A stretch of 26,380 nucleotides of DNA from Bacteroidota bacterium (GCA_023409975.1 JAEYQO010000046.1:1-26380), one strand, 5' to 3'; positions 1-7,507 are shown, counted from the stretch's first letter. Notes: a model not told the origin generated them from the sequence alone. Numbers and translations: made by a program.

Positions 1-10
1 GGGTTTACAT

Positions 11-131
11 GACACCAATAGGACACCAGTAAGACGTATGTACGACACCGTCCCCTGGTATTATGCCAGTTAGTTGGAACCTTCAAGGAAGGTACAAGGA
101 ACCTACAAGGAAGGTAGCTGGTACCTGGAAG
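11..131. repeat. Degenerate tandem array with strict 11-bp register (array 1)
   Basis: Eleven consecutive 11-bp units start at 11, 22, 33, 44, 55, 66, 77, 88, 99, 110 and 121. The first half has a gacacc-type core (gacaccaatag at 11, gacaccagtaa at 22, gacaccgtccc at 44). The second half has a gaa-cc/gg-tacaag core (gaaggtacaag at 88, gaacctacaag at 99). The sequence drifts along the array but the register never slips. There is no credible ORF. Related arrays occur in the other two large gaps of this window. Function is unknown. Confidence 0.8.
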
Positions 132-450
132 GGCTTTGGCTCGTTCCGGGGTGTGATTTATCTGGTTTTTCTGAGATTTGTAACTAAACCCCTGCTGTAA
201 CTTCGGGCGAATAAATTGAAACTGAGTCTGCGTTCCCGAGATCTGACGGGTTGAAGGCGCTTTTTCAGGATGGCACCGGAACTTAGCTAACTGATCAATC
301 GGGTGTTTTTTTCGAATCCCGTCTCTTAGATATTAATTTTCCACGGGCAACAGAGATAACTAATAAAAGAGCTATTTGATCGCAGGTGTTCGAAGATACC
401 CTAATCCGGAGCCGTACGCACTTCTTTTTTTCTTTTTCAACCCTTACCAT
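132..450. other. Non-coding stretch upstream of atpD
   Basis: I see no gene, tRNA or clear terminator here. The only structure I noticed is a long-range complement between GACGGG (245-250) and CCCGTC (318-323), which is too weak to call an RNA. Any upstream regulation of atpD beyond the -7 box at 451 would have to lie here. Confidence 0.5.
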
Positions 451-458
451 TACCTTTG
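451..458 (+). promoter_or_regulatory. Bacteroidota-type -7 box for atpD
   Basis: TACCTTTG is a perfect match to the Bacteroidota TAnnTTTG -7 element. A T-rich run lies at the expected -33 distance (about 424-437), but no clean TTTG is seen. The start codon is 66 nt further on, so atpD would have a leader of about 60 nt, the longest inferred in this window. Confidence 0.65.
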
Positions 459-524
459 CGCCAAATTTGAGGACCCGTGTCCTTTTTTATATTTTCAAAC
501 TTCTTTCTTATATAACTGAGTCGT

Positions 525-2030
525 ATGCCAAACGTTGGTAAAATTAAGCAAATCATCGGACCGGTTGTGGACGTCTACTTCAGCAATGAAAACAAGCTGC
601 CTGAGATCTACAACGCTCTGGAACTGACCCGTGAAAACGGTGACAAACTGGTACTTGAGGTACAGCAGCACCTCGGGGAAGATAGTGTGCGTACAGTAGC
701 CATGGACGGTACCGAAGGTCTGGTACGTGGCATGGAGGTAGTCGATACCGGCCGTGCCATAGCAATGCCTGTGGGTGAGCAGATCCATGGTCGTCTGTTC
801 AACGTAACAGGTGATGCGATCGATGGTTTGCCTCAGCCGGACAAAGCTAATGGCCGTCCGATCCACGCCAAACCACCAGCGTTTGAAAACCTGAGTACGG
901 CTTCAGAAATTCTGTACACCGGTATTAAGGTGATCGACCTGATCGAGCCTTATGCAAAAGGTGGTAAAATCGGTCTCTTCGGTGGTGCCGGTGTTGGTAA
1001 AACCGTATTGATCCAGGAACTGATTAACAATATCGCCAAAGCCTATTCCGGTCTTTCTGTATTTGCCGGCGTGGGTGAGCGTACCCGTGAAGGGAACGAT
1101 CTGATGCGTGAGATGATCGAAGCTGGTATCGTAAAGTATGGCGAGCAGTTCAAACATAGCATGGAAGAAGGTGGATGGGATCTGTCTTCAGTAAACCTTC
1201 AGGATCTGAAAGATTCAAAGGCAACCTTCGTTTTCGGACAGATGAACGAACCTCCGGGAGCACGTGCCCGCGTGGCGCTTTCCGGTCTGACGATCGCTGA
1301 ATATTTCCGCGATGGTGATGGTACAGGTAAAGGAAAGGACATCCTGTTCTTCGTTGATAATATCTTCCGTTTCACTCAGGCAGGTTCTGAGGTATCAGCC
1401 CTTCTGGGACGTATGCCTTCAGCGGTGGGGTATCAGCCTACTCTTGCTACAGAGATGGGTCTGATGCAGGAGCGTATCACCTCAACAAGGAACGGTTCCA
1501 TTACCTCCGTACAGGCGGTTTACGTGCCCGCGGATGACCTTACCGATCCGGCCCCGGCAACAACCTTCGCCCACCTCGATGCGACGACGGTACTTTCCCG
1601 TAAGATCGCGGATCTGGGTATCTATCCTGCGGTAGATCCACTGGATTCCACTTCAAGGATCCTCACTCCAATGATCGTTGGTGATGCACACTACAACTGC
1701 GCAAATAAGGTGAAGCTGATCCTTCAGCGTTACAAGGAACTGCAGGATATCATCGCGATCCTCGGTATGGACGAGCTGTCTGAAGAAGATAAACTGACCG
1801 TATCCCGTGCACGTAAAGTACAGCGTTTCCTCTCTCAACCATTCCACGTGGCTGAACAGTTCACCGGTCTGAAAGGTGTACTCGTTCCTATCGAAGAAAC
1901 GATCCGCGGCTTTAACATGATCATGGACGGCGAAGTGGATGAATATCCGGAAGCAGCTTTCAACCTGGTCGGTACCATCGACGATGCTATCGCCAAGGGT
2001 AAGAAACTGATGGAACAAGCTAAAAATTAA
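525..2030 (+). CDS. atpD: F1Fo ATP synthase subunit beta
   Basis: This is the catalytic beta subunit of F1, which makes ATP at the membrane from the ion gradient. The 501-aa protein shows the Walker A motif GGAGVGKT (153-160), the catalytic-glutamate segment GERTREG (184-190), the Walker B region ILFFVDNIFRF (273-283) and the alpha/beta signature PAVDPLDSTS (368-377). It is about 40 aa longer than the E. coli protein. Most of the excess is an insertion around 206-231 that I recall as usual for Bacteroidota. The ATG at 525 starts the canonical N-terminus (NVGKIKQIIGPVVDV). Only atpC follows, so the alpha, gamma, delta and Fo genes must lie elsewhere; a split atpDC unit is common in this phylum. 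Confidence 0.98.
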   Translation: MPNVGKIKQIIGPVVDVYFSNENKLPEIYNALELTRENGDKLVLEVQQHLGEDSVRTVAMDGTEGLVRGMEVVDTGRAIAMPVGEQIHGRLFNVTGDAIDGLPQPDKANGRPIHAKPPAFENLSTASEILYTGIKVIDLIEPYAKGGKIGLFGGAGVGKTVLIQELINNIAKAYSGLSVFAGVGERTREGNDLMREMIEAGIVKYGEQFKHSMEEGGWDLSSVNLQDLKDSKATFVFGQMNEPPGARARVALSGLTIAEYFRDGDGTGKGKDILFFVDNIFRFTQAGSEVSALLGRMPSAVGYQPTLATEMGLMQERITSTRNGSITSVQAVYVPADDLTDPAPATTFAHLDATTVLSRKIADLGIYPAVDPLDSTSRILTPMIVGDAHYNCANKVKLILQRYKELQDIIAILGMDELSEEDKLTVSRARKVQRFLSQPFHVAEQFTGLKGVLVPIEETIRGFNMIMDGEVDEYPEAAFNLVGTIDDAIAKGKKLMEQAKN

Positions 2031-2039
2031 AAACAAACT

Positions 2040-2071
2040 GCCAGCCCTCAGCAATGAGGGTTGGCGATTTT
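2040..2071 (+). terminator. Terminator-like hairpin between atpD and atpC
   Basis: An 11-bp stem (2040-2050 with 2055-2065, one G-T pair) is closed by a GCAA tetraloop of the GNRA class and followed by GATTTT. It begins 9 nt after the atpD stop. It could be a leaky terminator or an mRNA-stability element that lowers atpC expression relative to atpD. The T-tract is short, so full termination is unlikely. Confidence 0.6.
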
Positions 2072-2101
2072 GAATAATCAGATAAAACCCCACGGGTTTA
2101 T

Positions 2102-2356
2102 ATGCAATTAGAAATTTTGTCTCCGGAGCATAAGGTTTACAGCGGTAATGTTTACGGCATCCAGTTGCCAGGTATTCAGGGGTCTTTCGAGATTCTTGAA
2201 AACCACGCACCTATGATTGCTTCATTGGGCAAGGGCAAAATGAAGATCATCAAGGACAAAAATACCACCGAGCTCTACGAGATCACCGGCGGTTTCGTAG
2301 AAGTGCTTAATAACAAAGCCAGTGTTCTGATCGAGGGCGCTACAGCTCTGGATTGA
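2102..2356 (+). CDS. atpC: F1Fo ATP synthase subunit epsilon, short form
   Basis: This is the epsilon subunit of the F1 central stalk. It starts with MQLEILSPEHKVYSG and keeps the N-terminal beta-sandwich features, including GIQGSFEILENHAPMIASL (about 23-41). At 84 aa it ends after the beta-sandwich and lacks the roughly 45-aa C-terminal two-helix domain that in E. coli can insert into F1 and inhibit ATP hydrolysis. Short epsilon subunits are known in Bacteroidota and Chlorobi, so this is probably a lineage trait rather than a truncation. A clean stop and a strong terminator follow. The gene lies 71 bp after atpD, with a hairpin between. Confidence 0.95.
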   Translation: MQLEILSPEHKVYSGNVYGIQLPGIQGSFEILENHAPMIASLGKGKMKIIKDKNTTELYEITGGFVEVLNNKASVLIEGATALD

Positions 2357-2379
2357 TCCTCAAATTATCATTTCAGAAA

Positions 2380-2406
2380 ACCGGGTGCTTCGCATCCGGT
2401 TTTTTT
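2380..2406 (+). terminator. Rho-independent terminator after atpC
   Basis: A 9-bp stem (2380-2388 with 2392-2400, one G-T pair) with a TTC loop is followed by a run of T to 2406. It closes the atpDC unit. Confidence 0.88.
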
Positions 2407-2492
2407 GTGCACTGACAGGCCACATCTCCACATCGCTGCTTTCCGGAACGACCCTTCCACCTGTCAGGCGATTTTTTCTACCTCAGAGTAAT

Positions 2493-2500
2493 TACTTTTG
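2493..2500 (+). promoter_or_regulatory. -7 box for the LolC/E-like permease gene
   Basis: TACTTTTG is a perfect TAnnTTTG match. It ends 8 nt before the GTG start codon, so transcription should begin at or within a few bases of that codon. Confidence 0.6.
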
Positions 2501-2508
2501 AGCACATC

Positions 2509-3738
2509 GTGAATCTCCCTTTTTTCCTCGCACGACGATACCTGGTCCGGCAGAAAGGTACTTTTTCCTCCTTTATTATCAGGCTGGCTATAGGCTCCAC
2601 AGCACTCAGTGTTGCTGTGATGATCCTGGCTATGGCCTTCATCAGCGGATTCAAATCGGAAATCAGAGAGAAATTGTTCAGTTTCTGGGGACATGTCATC
2701 ATCACACCGTTCGATGTGAATGCCGGTGATATCATCACGCCCATACCCATTCGCTACGATCCGCTCCTGGTCCACCATATGGCGCAGATGCCTGAGGTAA
2801 AGCAGGTTTCCCCCTGGGCTGCCAGACCAGCCATCCTGCAGGCTAACGGAACCATGGAAGGTTTGAAACTGAAGGGGGTCACACAGGAGCATCAACTTTC
2901 TGAAAAAATTCGCCTCGAGGGCAGGCAGATCGATTATTCGGACAGTAGCTATGCAAAGGAGATCCTGCTCTCTCAAACGACCGCCAGCAGGCTTCGGCTG
3001 AAGCCGGGTGATGAGTTTCAACTCTATTTCCTGGAACCGGGTGCCGCCGCTCCGAGAATCAGAAAGGTGCTGCTGGCTGGTGTCTTCCATACAGGAATGG
3101 AGGAAATCGACAAAGAGTACGGCATCTGCGATCTGCGACTCTTACAGCGTATTAACAACTGGACACCGGATGAGATCAATGGGTATCAGATCGACCTCAA
3201 AGCGGGCGCTAACGCTGACTCCGTTGCATCAAAGGTCTTCTACGATCTGCTGGAAGCCCCGCTTGTTGCCAACACCATGCGCGATATCTACGTCAATATC
3301 TTCGACTGGCTGCAGCTTCAGGATCTGAATGCACAAATCGTGCTTGCCATCATGGCCATTGTGGCCATCATCAACCTCGCCGTAGCGCTGTTGATTCTCA
3401 TCGTAGAACAATCGCGTATGGTAGGGGTGCTGAAGGCCATTGGTATGAACAACCGGAATCTTCAGTCCATTTTCCTGTATTATGCTGCAATGATAGCCGG
3501 CATCGGTATCCTGCTTGGAAATATCATCGGCGTCGGACTGTCCTGGTTGCAGCAGAAAACACAGTTTATCAGCCTTAACGAATCTGTCTATTATATGGAG
3601 CATGTGCCGGTTCAACTGGTGGGCTGGCAGGTTCTGATAATAGACTTAGTAACGCTGTTTCTCTGCGTAATGATCATGCTATTACCTTCCATGATAGTAC
3701 GGAGAATGGGTATCACAAAAGCAATACAGTTCAAATAG
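2509..3738 (+). CDS. FtsX/LolC/LolE-family ABC transporter permease
   Basis: This is a 409-aa inner-membrane permease of the FtsX/MacB/LolCE type. It has an N-terminal cytoplasmic start (NLPFFLARRYL), TM1 at about 22-46, a large periplasmic domain at about 50-270, then three TM segments at about 275-299, 320-345 and 372-395. The segment EQSRMVGVLKAIGMNNRNLQ (300-319) is the conserved FtsX-type coupling region. Family members move lipoproteins or act as mechanotransmitters with a separate ATPase. No ATPase gene is adjacent, so the substrate is unknown; lipoprotein release is the most common annotation. The start is GTG, chosen because the family N-terminus begins there and the -7 box lies just upstream. 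Confidence 0.85.
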   Translation: MNLPFFLARRYLVRQKGTFSSFIIRLAIGSTALSVAVMILAMAFISGFKSEIREKLFSFWGHVIITPFDVNAGDIITPIPIRYDPLLVHHMAQMPEVKQVSPWAARPAILQANGTMEGLKLKGVTQEHQLSEKIRLEGRQIDYSDSSYAKEILLSQTTASRLRLKPGDEFQLYFLEPGAAAPRIRKVLLAGVFHTGMEEIDKEYGICDLRLLQRINNWTPDEINGYQIDLKAGANADSVASKVFYDLLEAPLVANTMRDIYVNIFDWLQLQDLNAQIVLAIMAIVAIINLAVALLILIVEQSRMVGVLKAIGMNNRNLQSIFLYYAAMIAGIGILLGNIIGVGLSWLQQKTQFISLNESVYYMEHVPVQLVGWQVLIIDLVTLFLCVMIMLLPSMIVRRMGITKAIQFK

Positions 3739-3739
3739 T

Positions 3740-4675
3740 TTGGCCGCCACTGAACATATCCGCCTGATCCCTGCCGCTCAGATAGACCGGCAGCTTTGGG
3801 ATGCCTGTGTGACCTCAGACACCAGGGCAACGATCTATAGCCTTTCCTGGGTGCTCGATGCCCTGTCTGATGACTGGGAAGGTCTGGTCGGCGGTGATTA
3901 TCAGACGGTCCTGGCATTGCCGGTAAAGCGTCGCGCAGGACTGAAGATGGTTTACGTTCCTCCTTTCATCCAGCGGCTCGGGTTCGCAGGCTCTCAGGAT
4001 TCAAACACCTTGAATGCTTTCATAAAAATAATAGAAGGGCGTTACAGGCTCATGGAATACGCAGCATCCCGGCAGCTTTCACTTCGGAATACAGCATGCC
4101 ACACAAGGACGAATTATATCCTCAATCTGAATCGCTACGAAGATGTCCGGAAGAATTATTCCGAAGCCTGCATCAAAAACCTGCGTAAGTCGGAAAAACG
4201 GGGAGCGCAATTCGCCGAAGACCTCCAGATTGATGAGGTGATTCAGCTATTCCGGCAGGCTTACGGAAACAAAGCCGCCTACACAGCGGATCATTACCTG
4301 GCTGTGCACCGGTTATACAAAGAGGCCCTAAAGCATGGATCCGCAATTCTTGCAGGGGTAAGAAATGAAACCGGGGAACTGGTCTACGGGGCGTTTCTCC
4401 TGAAGGATACGAAACGTATCTATTACCTGATCGGTGCTCCAACCGATACTGGAAGAACCATGCGGGCAACCTATTTTTTTATCGACCAGATCTTCCAACG
4501 CTGGTCTGCCTCAGGACTCACCTTCGATTTTGAGGGCTCGGACATCCCCTCTGTTGCGGATTTTTACCGTTCATTCGGTCCGGAAAAGGAAACCTATTAT
4601 CGTTTCTTCCGAAACGCCTATCCATTTCCGCTAAAACAGATTCTGGACCGAAAGCTTGGCTGGAAACAGTCATAG
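3740..4675 (+). CDS. FemAB/GNAT-like acyltransferase (Acetyltransf_6-like)
   Basis: This 311-aa soluble protein resembles the FemAB/BioF2-like GNAT proteins common in Bacteroidota. Recognisable parts are the mid-protein helix NYSEACIKNLRKSEKRG, the beta strands around GAFLLKDTKRIYYLIGA, and the C-terminal FDFEGSDIPSVADFYRSFG with the typical DFEGS...FYRSFG pattern. The substrate cannot be told; relatives transfer amino acids or acyl groups to envelope components. No ATG occurs until about residue 70. The likely start is TTG at 3740, one base after the permease stop, so translation is probably coupled to the permease. The pairing suggests an envelope role, by inference only. Confidence 0.7.
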   Translation: MAATEHIRLIPAAQIDRQLWDACVTSDTRATIYSLSWVLDALSDDWEGLVGGDYQTVLALPVKRRAGLKMVYVPPFIQRLGFAGSQDSNTLNAFIKIIEGRYRLMEYAASRQLSLRNTACHTRTNYILNLNRYEDVRKNYSEACIKNLRKSEKRGAQFAEDLQIDEVIQLFRQAYGNKAAYTADHYLAVHRLYKEALKHGSAILAGVRNETGELVYGAFLLKDTKRIYYLIGAPTDTGRTMRATYFFIDQIFQRWSASGLTFDFEGSDIPSVADFYRSFGPEKETYYRFFRNAYPFPLKQILDRKLGWKQS

Positions 4676-4734
4676 CAGACTGATATGGTGCGTCATTTTG
4701 TCCCTGTTTCAGGGGCTGGCAAGCTTATTGAACC

Positions 4735-4742
4735 TAAATTTG
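4735..4742 (+). promoter_or_regulatory. -7 box for grpE
   Basis: TAAATTTG is a perfect TAnnTTTG match. It ends only 4 nt before the ATG at 4747 and 28 nt before a second in-frame ATG at 4771. A start point 5-8 nt downstream of the box would fall inside the first ATG, which favours 4771 as the real start. Confidence 0.65.
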
Positions 4743-4746
4743 CGGC

Positions 4747-5406
4747 ATGTTTTTCAAAAAAAAGAAACCTATGAGCGAACAATCGTTTGAAAAAGAGCAG
4801 GTAACAAATGAATCCATCGACAACACGTCTGCCGATCAGTCAGACATGACAAAGGGTGAAGCATTAGATCAGTCAGAAGAAGCTGTAGCAAACGCGCTTA
4901 ACACGGATGATAGCATTCCGGGGACCCAGCATCTGGATGATGAAATCGGAGAGGAAAACGAAATGGAAAAGCTGAAGGAAGAACTGGCAGAGGCGAAAGA
5001 TAAATACCTTCGTCTCGTAGCAGAATTCGATAACTTCAGAAGAAGAAATGCTAAGGAAAGGGTAGAGCTGATTCAGACAGCCGGAAAGGATATCGTACAG
5101 TCACTTCTGGTAGTTCTCGACGACACAGAGCGTGCTGAAAAACAGATGGAAAAGGCGACAGATCCGGAAGCTGTTAAGGACGGCGTTAAGCTGGTTTTCA
5201 ATAAGCTCCGGAGTACACTACAGCAGAAGGGACTGAAGAAGATGGAAAGTATCAACCAGCCTTTTGATGCAGATCTGCACGAGGCAATTACTGAAATTCC
5301 CGCCCCAACGGAGGATATGAAAGGAAAAGTGATCGATGAGACAGAGCCCGGTTACTACCTGAACGATAAATTGATCCGTTACGCTAAAGTGATCGTAGGT
5401 AAATAA
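4747..5406 (+). CDS. grpE: Nucleotide exchange factor GrpE
   Basis: GrpE releases ADP from DnaK and so drives the Hsp70 cycle. The protein has an acidic, disordered N-terminus (to about 70), a long coiled-coil (about 71-135, with the family stretch LRLVAEFDNFRRRNAKE at 88-104) and the C-terminal beta-wing domain ending in DKLIRYAKVIVGK. The 219-aa form starts at 4747 with a lysine-rich MFFKKKK. The inner ATG at 4771 (MSEQSFEKEQ) gives 211 aa and fits the position of the -7 box better; both are written here because the sequence cannot settle it. dnaJ follows 72 bp after the stop, while dnaK is not in the window. Confidence 0.95.
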   Translation: MFFKKKKPMSEQSFEKEQVTNESIDNTSADQSDMTKGEALDQSEEAVANALNTDDSIPGTQHLDDEIGEENEMEKLKEELAEAKDKYLRLVAEFDNFRRRNAKERVELIQTAGKDIVQSLLVVLDDTERAEKQMEKATDPEAVKDGVKLVFNKLRSTLQQKGLKKMESINQPFDADLHEAITEIPAPTEDMKGKVIDETEPGYYLNDKLIRYAKVIVGK

Positions 5407-5437
5407 AATTCGGGTTGTTATTCGCAGCCATTTATAG

Positions 5438-5445
5438 CAATTTTG
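5438..5445 (+). promoter_or_regulatory. Candidate dnaJ promoter
   Basis: CAATTTTG has one mismatch to TAnnTTTG. A TTG lies at 5415-5417, 20 nt upstream, which is the right spacing for a -33 element. It would give a leader of about 25-30 nt for dnaJ, so dnaJ may be transcribed both with grpE and alone. Confidence 0.4.
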
Positions 5446-5478
5446 CCTCCCGTTTTTGCGAGGCCGACAAAAAAGTAT

Positions 5479-6639
5479 ATGTCAAAAAGAGATTATTACG
5501 AGGTACTGGGGGTGTCAAAAAGCGCCAGCGCTGATGAAATCAAGAAGGCGTACAGAAAGATCGCCCTCAAGTATCACCCGGACAGGAATCCCGGAGATCA
5601 GGAAGCCGAAGAAAAGTTCAAGGAAGCGGCTGAAGCATATGATGTGCTTTCGAATACCGATAAGCGTGCGCAATACGACCGGTTCGGACATGCTGGTATG
5701 AGCGGCGGTGGCGGCGGCTACGGCGGCATGCGCATGGAAGATATCTTCTCCAACTTCGGTGATATTTTCGGGGACGATGTGTTTGGCAGCTTCTTTGGTG
5801 GAGGCGGAAGACCAGGTGGTCGCCGGCAGGGTACCAGGGGCGCTAACCTCAGAGTGAAGCTGAAGCTGAACTATGCTGAAATCGCCAATGGCGTTAATAA
5901 GAAAATCAAGGTAAAGAAATACGTTCCCTGCGACACCTGTAGTGGTAGCGGAGCCAAAGACAAAAGTTCTGTTCAGACTTGTAATTCCTGCGGTGGAAGC
6001 GGCCAGGTGCGTCGGGTGACCAACACTTTTCTCGGACAGATGCAGACTGTTACAACCTGCCCCACCTGTAACGGTGAAGGCACGCAGATCACGGCGAAAT
6101 GTGGCAGTTGTAAAGGGGAAGGCAGAGTGTACGGAGAAGAGATGCTGAGTCTGGATATTCCTGCAGGCGTTCAGGAAGGCATGCAACTGAGTATGTCTGG
6201 CAGGGGTAATGCAGGTGAGCGAGGCGGTCCTCCGGGCGATCTGCTGATCCTGATCGAAGAAGAACGACATGCAGAACTGAGGCGTCATGAGCTGGATGTT
6301 GTTTACCAGCTGTACATCTCTTTCCCCGATGCTGTACTGGGTACGCAGGTAGAGGTGCCAACCATCGAGGGTCGGGCCAAGATTAAGATTCCTGCGGGAA
6401 CCCAAAGCGGCAAGATATTCCGGTTGAAAGGAAAAGGCTTCCCGGCCTTCCAGTCTTATGAAAAGGGTGATGAGCTGGTAGAGGTAAACGTATGGTCTCC
6501 TCAGAGTTTGACCAGCGAAGAAAAGGAATTGCTGGAGCAACTTCGTGAAGCGCCGAATTTCAAGCCCGGTCCCGGAGCTAAAACGGAAAAGGAAGACAAG
6601 AGTTTCTTCGATAAAATAAAAGACGCATTCGGGGGTTGA
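5479..6639 (+). CDS. dnaJ: Chaperone DnaJ (type I Hsp40)
   Basis: This is the DnaK co-chaperone that delivers substrates and stimulates ATP hydrolysis. The 386-aa protein has a J domain (1-70) with the HPD motif at 33-35, a Gly/Phe-rich linker (about 70-115), and four zinc-binding CxxCxGxG repeats at 151-158, 168-175, 194-201 and 208-215. The C-terminal substrate-binding domain follows. All key residues are present. The ATG at 5479 (MSKRDYYEVLG) is the canonical start; an open frame reaches back to a TTG at 5443, but those 12 residues do not belong to the family. The stop codon lies inside the stem of the terminator. Confidence 0.97.
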   Translation: MSKRDYYEVLGVSKSASADEIKKAYRKIALKYHPDRNPGDQEAEEKFKEAAEAYDVLSNTDKRAQYDRFGHAGMSGGGGGYGGMRMEDIFSNFGDIFGDDVFGSFFGGGGRPGGRRQGTRGANLRVKLKLNYAEIANGVNKKIKVKKYVPCDTCSGSGAKDKSSVQTCNSCGGSGQVRRVTNTFLGQMQTVTTCPTCNGEGTQITAKCGSCKGEGRVYGEEMLSLDIPAGVQEGMQLSMSGRGNAGERGGPPGDLLILIEEERHAELRRHELDVVYQLYISFPDAVLGTQVEVPTIEGRAKIKIPAGTQSGKIFRLKGKGFPAFQSYEKGDELVEVNVWSPQSLTSEEKELLEQLREAPNFKPGPGAKTEKEDKSFFDKIKDAFGG

Positions 6640-6656
6640 TTTCAACCCCTTTTTTT
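6632..6656 (+). terminator. Terminator overlapping the dnaJ stop codon
   Basis: GGGGTTGA (6632-6639) pairs perfectly with TCAACCCC (6642-6649), and a T-tract runs to 6656. The TGA stop (6637-6639) is part of the left arm, so ribosomes terminating on dnaJ would cover half the hairpin. Confidence 0.88.
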
Positions 6657-6684
6657 ATTGATGTATCCGGACGTAATTCCAAAC

Positions 6685-6728
6685 CACCCCGAGCCCACCC
6701 CGAGCCATGGTAGAGGCAGGCTAGAGTC
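6685..6728. repeat. 11-bp-register array 2
   Basis: Four units start at 6685, 6696, 6707 and 6718. The first two are identical (caccccgagcc). The next two (atggtagaggc, aggctagagtc) keep the register with a different consensus. Confidence 0.6.
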
Positions 6729-6765
6729 AGACCTCTGTTAGAAAACTTCCGGACACACTCTTGGC

Positions 6766-6820
6766 ATTCCGTACTGATTCAGTAATCATTCCGTATCGGT
6801 TACCTGTTGGTAATAGTTTT
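6766..6820. repeat. 11-bp-register array 3
   Basis: Units start at 6766 (attccgtactg), 6777 (attcagtaatc), 6788 (attccgtatcg), 6799 and 6810. The first three share att-c-gta at the same offsets; the last two are weak. Confidence 0.55.
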
Positions 6821-6950
6821 AGACGATGGTCCACAAGCAGATTTCAGGCAATTCTTTCGATTTCCTTCTTTCGTTTTAGCTGAAACCTTGCAATAGTTTG
6901 CTTTATTATGAAATATGACCGCTAAGATTCTCAAATTTCCCAACCTGTCG

Positions 6951-7016
6951 ACATGGTATTGACAAGGTATCAACAAGGAGTCAACAAGGAGTCAACAAGG
7001 AGTTAACAAGGAGTCA
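6951..7016 (+). repeat. 11-bp tandem array 4, consensus acaaggagtca
   Basis: Six units start at 6951, 6962, 6973, 6984, 6995 and 7006. Units 3 and 4 are identical (acaaggagtca) and the others differ by one to four bases. This is the cleanest array in the window. Its reverse complement matches the array at 25515-25580. Confidence 0.9.
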
Positions 7017-7125
7017 TCCCCCATTCTCGTTCGTCTAAATAATTGATGTCGTAATTACATATGAGGCGAAATAATGGCTCCGCATATTTGATGCCAGAGA
7101 TTTTCTTTCCGCGCCAGGCGGGGTG

Positions 7126-7152
7126 TTGCTGTGTGTTGCGCAACAACAGCAA
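7126..7152. repeat. Inverted repeat
   Basis: TTGCTGT (7126-7132) pairs with ACAGCAA (7146-7152) around a perfect palindrome TGTTGCGCAACA (7134-7145), with G7133 bulged. No T-tract follows, so it is not an ordinary terminator. It could be a protein-binding palindrome or the hairpin of a small transcript. Confidence 0.5.
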
Positions 7153-7216
7153 TGGGTTTAGATGAGAATGGTTTCTCAGTTTTGCAAAGACCTTCGGAAG
7201 TAATCAGGCGTTCGGC

Positions 7217-7237
7217 AGTGGTCAGTTTTCAGTAGCG
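7217..7237. repeat. Short 7-bp-register repeat
   Basis: Three heptamers (agtggtc, agttttc, agtagcg) start at 7217, 7224 and 7231. They are short, but they fit the heptamer class seen elsewhere in the gaps. Confidence 0.4.
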
Positions 7238-7296
7238 TGTTAACCATCAATCAAAAACCGACAAAGATGAATCAGCAGCGAATAAGTAGTCCGGCC

Positions 7297-7426
7297 GCGA
7301 AGGCGAAGGCCAAAGCGAAGGAAAACCATCAACTATCAGCATCAACCAATCCGTTAGCCATTGGTCGTTGGCGGAGAGCTGAAAGGATGGCAGGGAAAAA
7401 TGGCGAAAGCGAAAGCCAAAGTGAAG
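7297..7426. repeat. GCGAAGG-CCAAAGC repeat family, two copies
   Basis: A gcgaaggcgaaggccaaagc unit at 7297-7316 recurs in degraded form at 7403-7422. A copy with one mismatch over 20 bp lies about 18.6 kb away at 25957-25976. The element links the two gene-free regions. A 7-bp-register stretch (ccatcaa, ctatcag, catcaac) lies between the two copies at 7326-7346, and ACCAAT/ATTGGT arms (7345-7350 and 7360-7365) follow it. Confidence 0.6.
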
Positions 7427-7465
7427 ACTGCCCACGACCAATGTTGCAATACATGAAGTCCCCCT

Positions 7466-7507
7466 CAACCCACAACCCCCAACCCACATCTTTCAACCAT
7501 CAACCAT
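7466..7507. repeat. 7-bp tandem array, caaccca/caaccat
   Basis: Six heptamers start at 7466, 7473, 7480, 7487, 7494 and 7501: caaccca, caacccc, caaccca, catcttt, caaccat, caaccat. The array ends one base before the last codon of the minus-strand gene at 7509, so it forms the 3' flank of that gene. Confidence 0.8.

Noticed and set aside
245..323. Possible tRNA or structured RNA (GACGGG with CCCGTC, and a TTCGAATCCC segment)
   Set aside because: The TTCGAATCCC resembles a T-arm, but no D-arm, anticodon arm or 7-bp acceptor stem can be formed around it.
1653..2210. 185-codon open frame antisense to atpD
   Set aside because: It is a shadow of a highly conserved coding region, and no independent domain or promoter supports it.
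4702..4714. CCCTG-TTT-CAGGG hairpin after the FemAB-like gene as a terminator
   Set aside because: The stem has only five base pairs and no T-tract follows.
5515..6645. 376-codon open frame antisense to dnaJ
   Set aside because: It is a mirror of the G/C-biased dnaJ codons; dnaJ has all its motifs on the other strand.
6951..7016. CRISPR array
   Set aside because: The 11-bp units are directly tandem with no spacers, and no cas gene is present.
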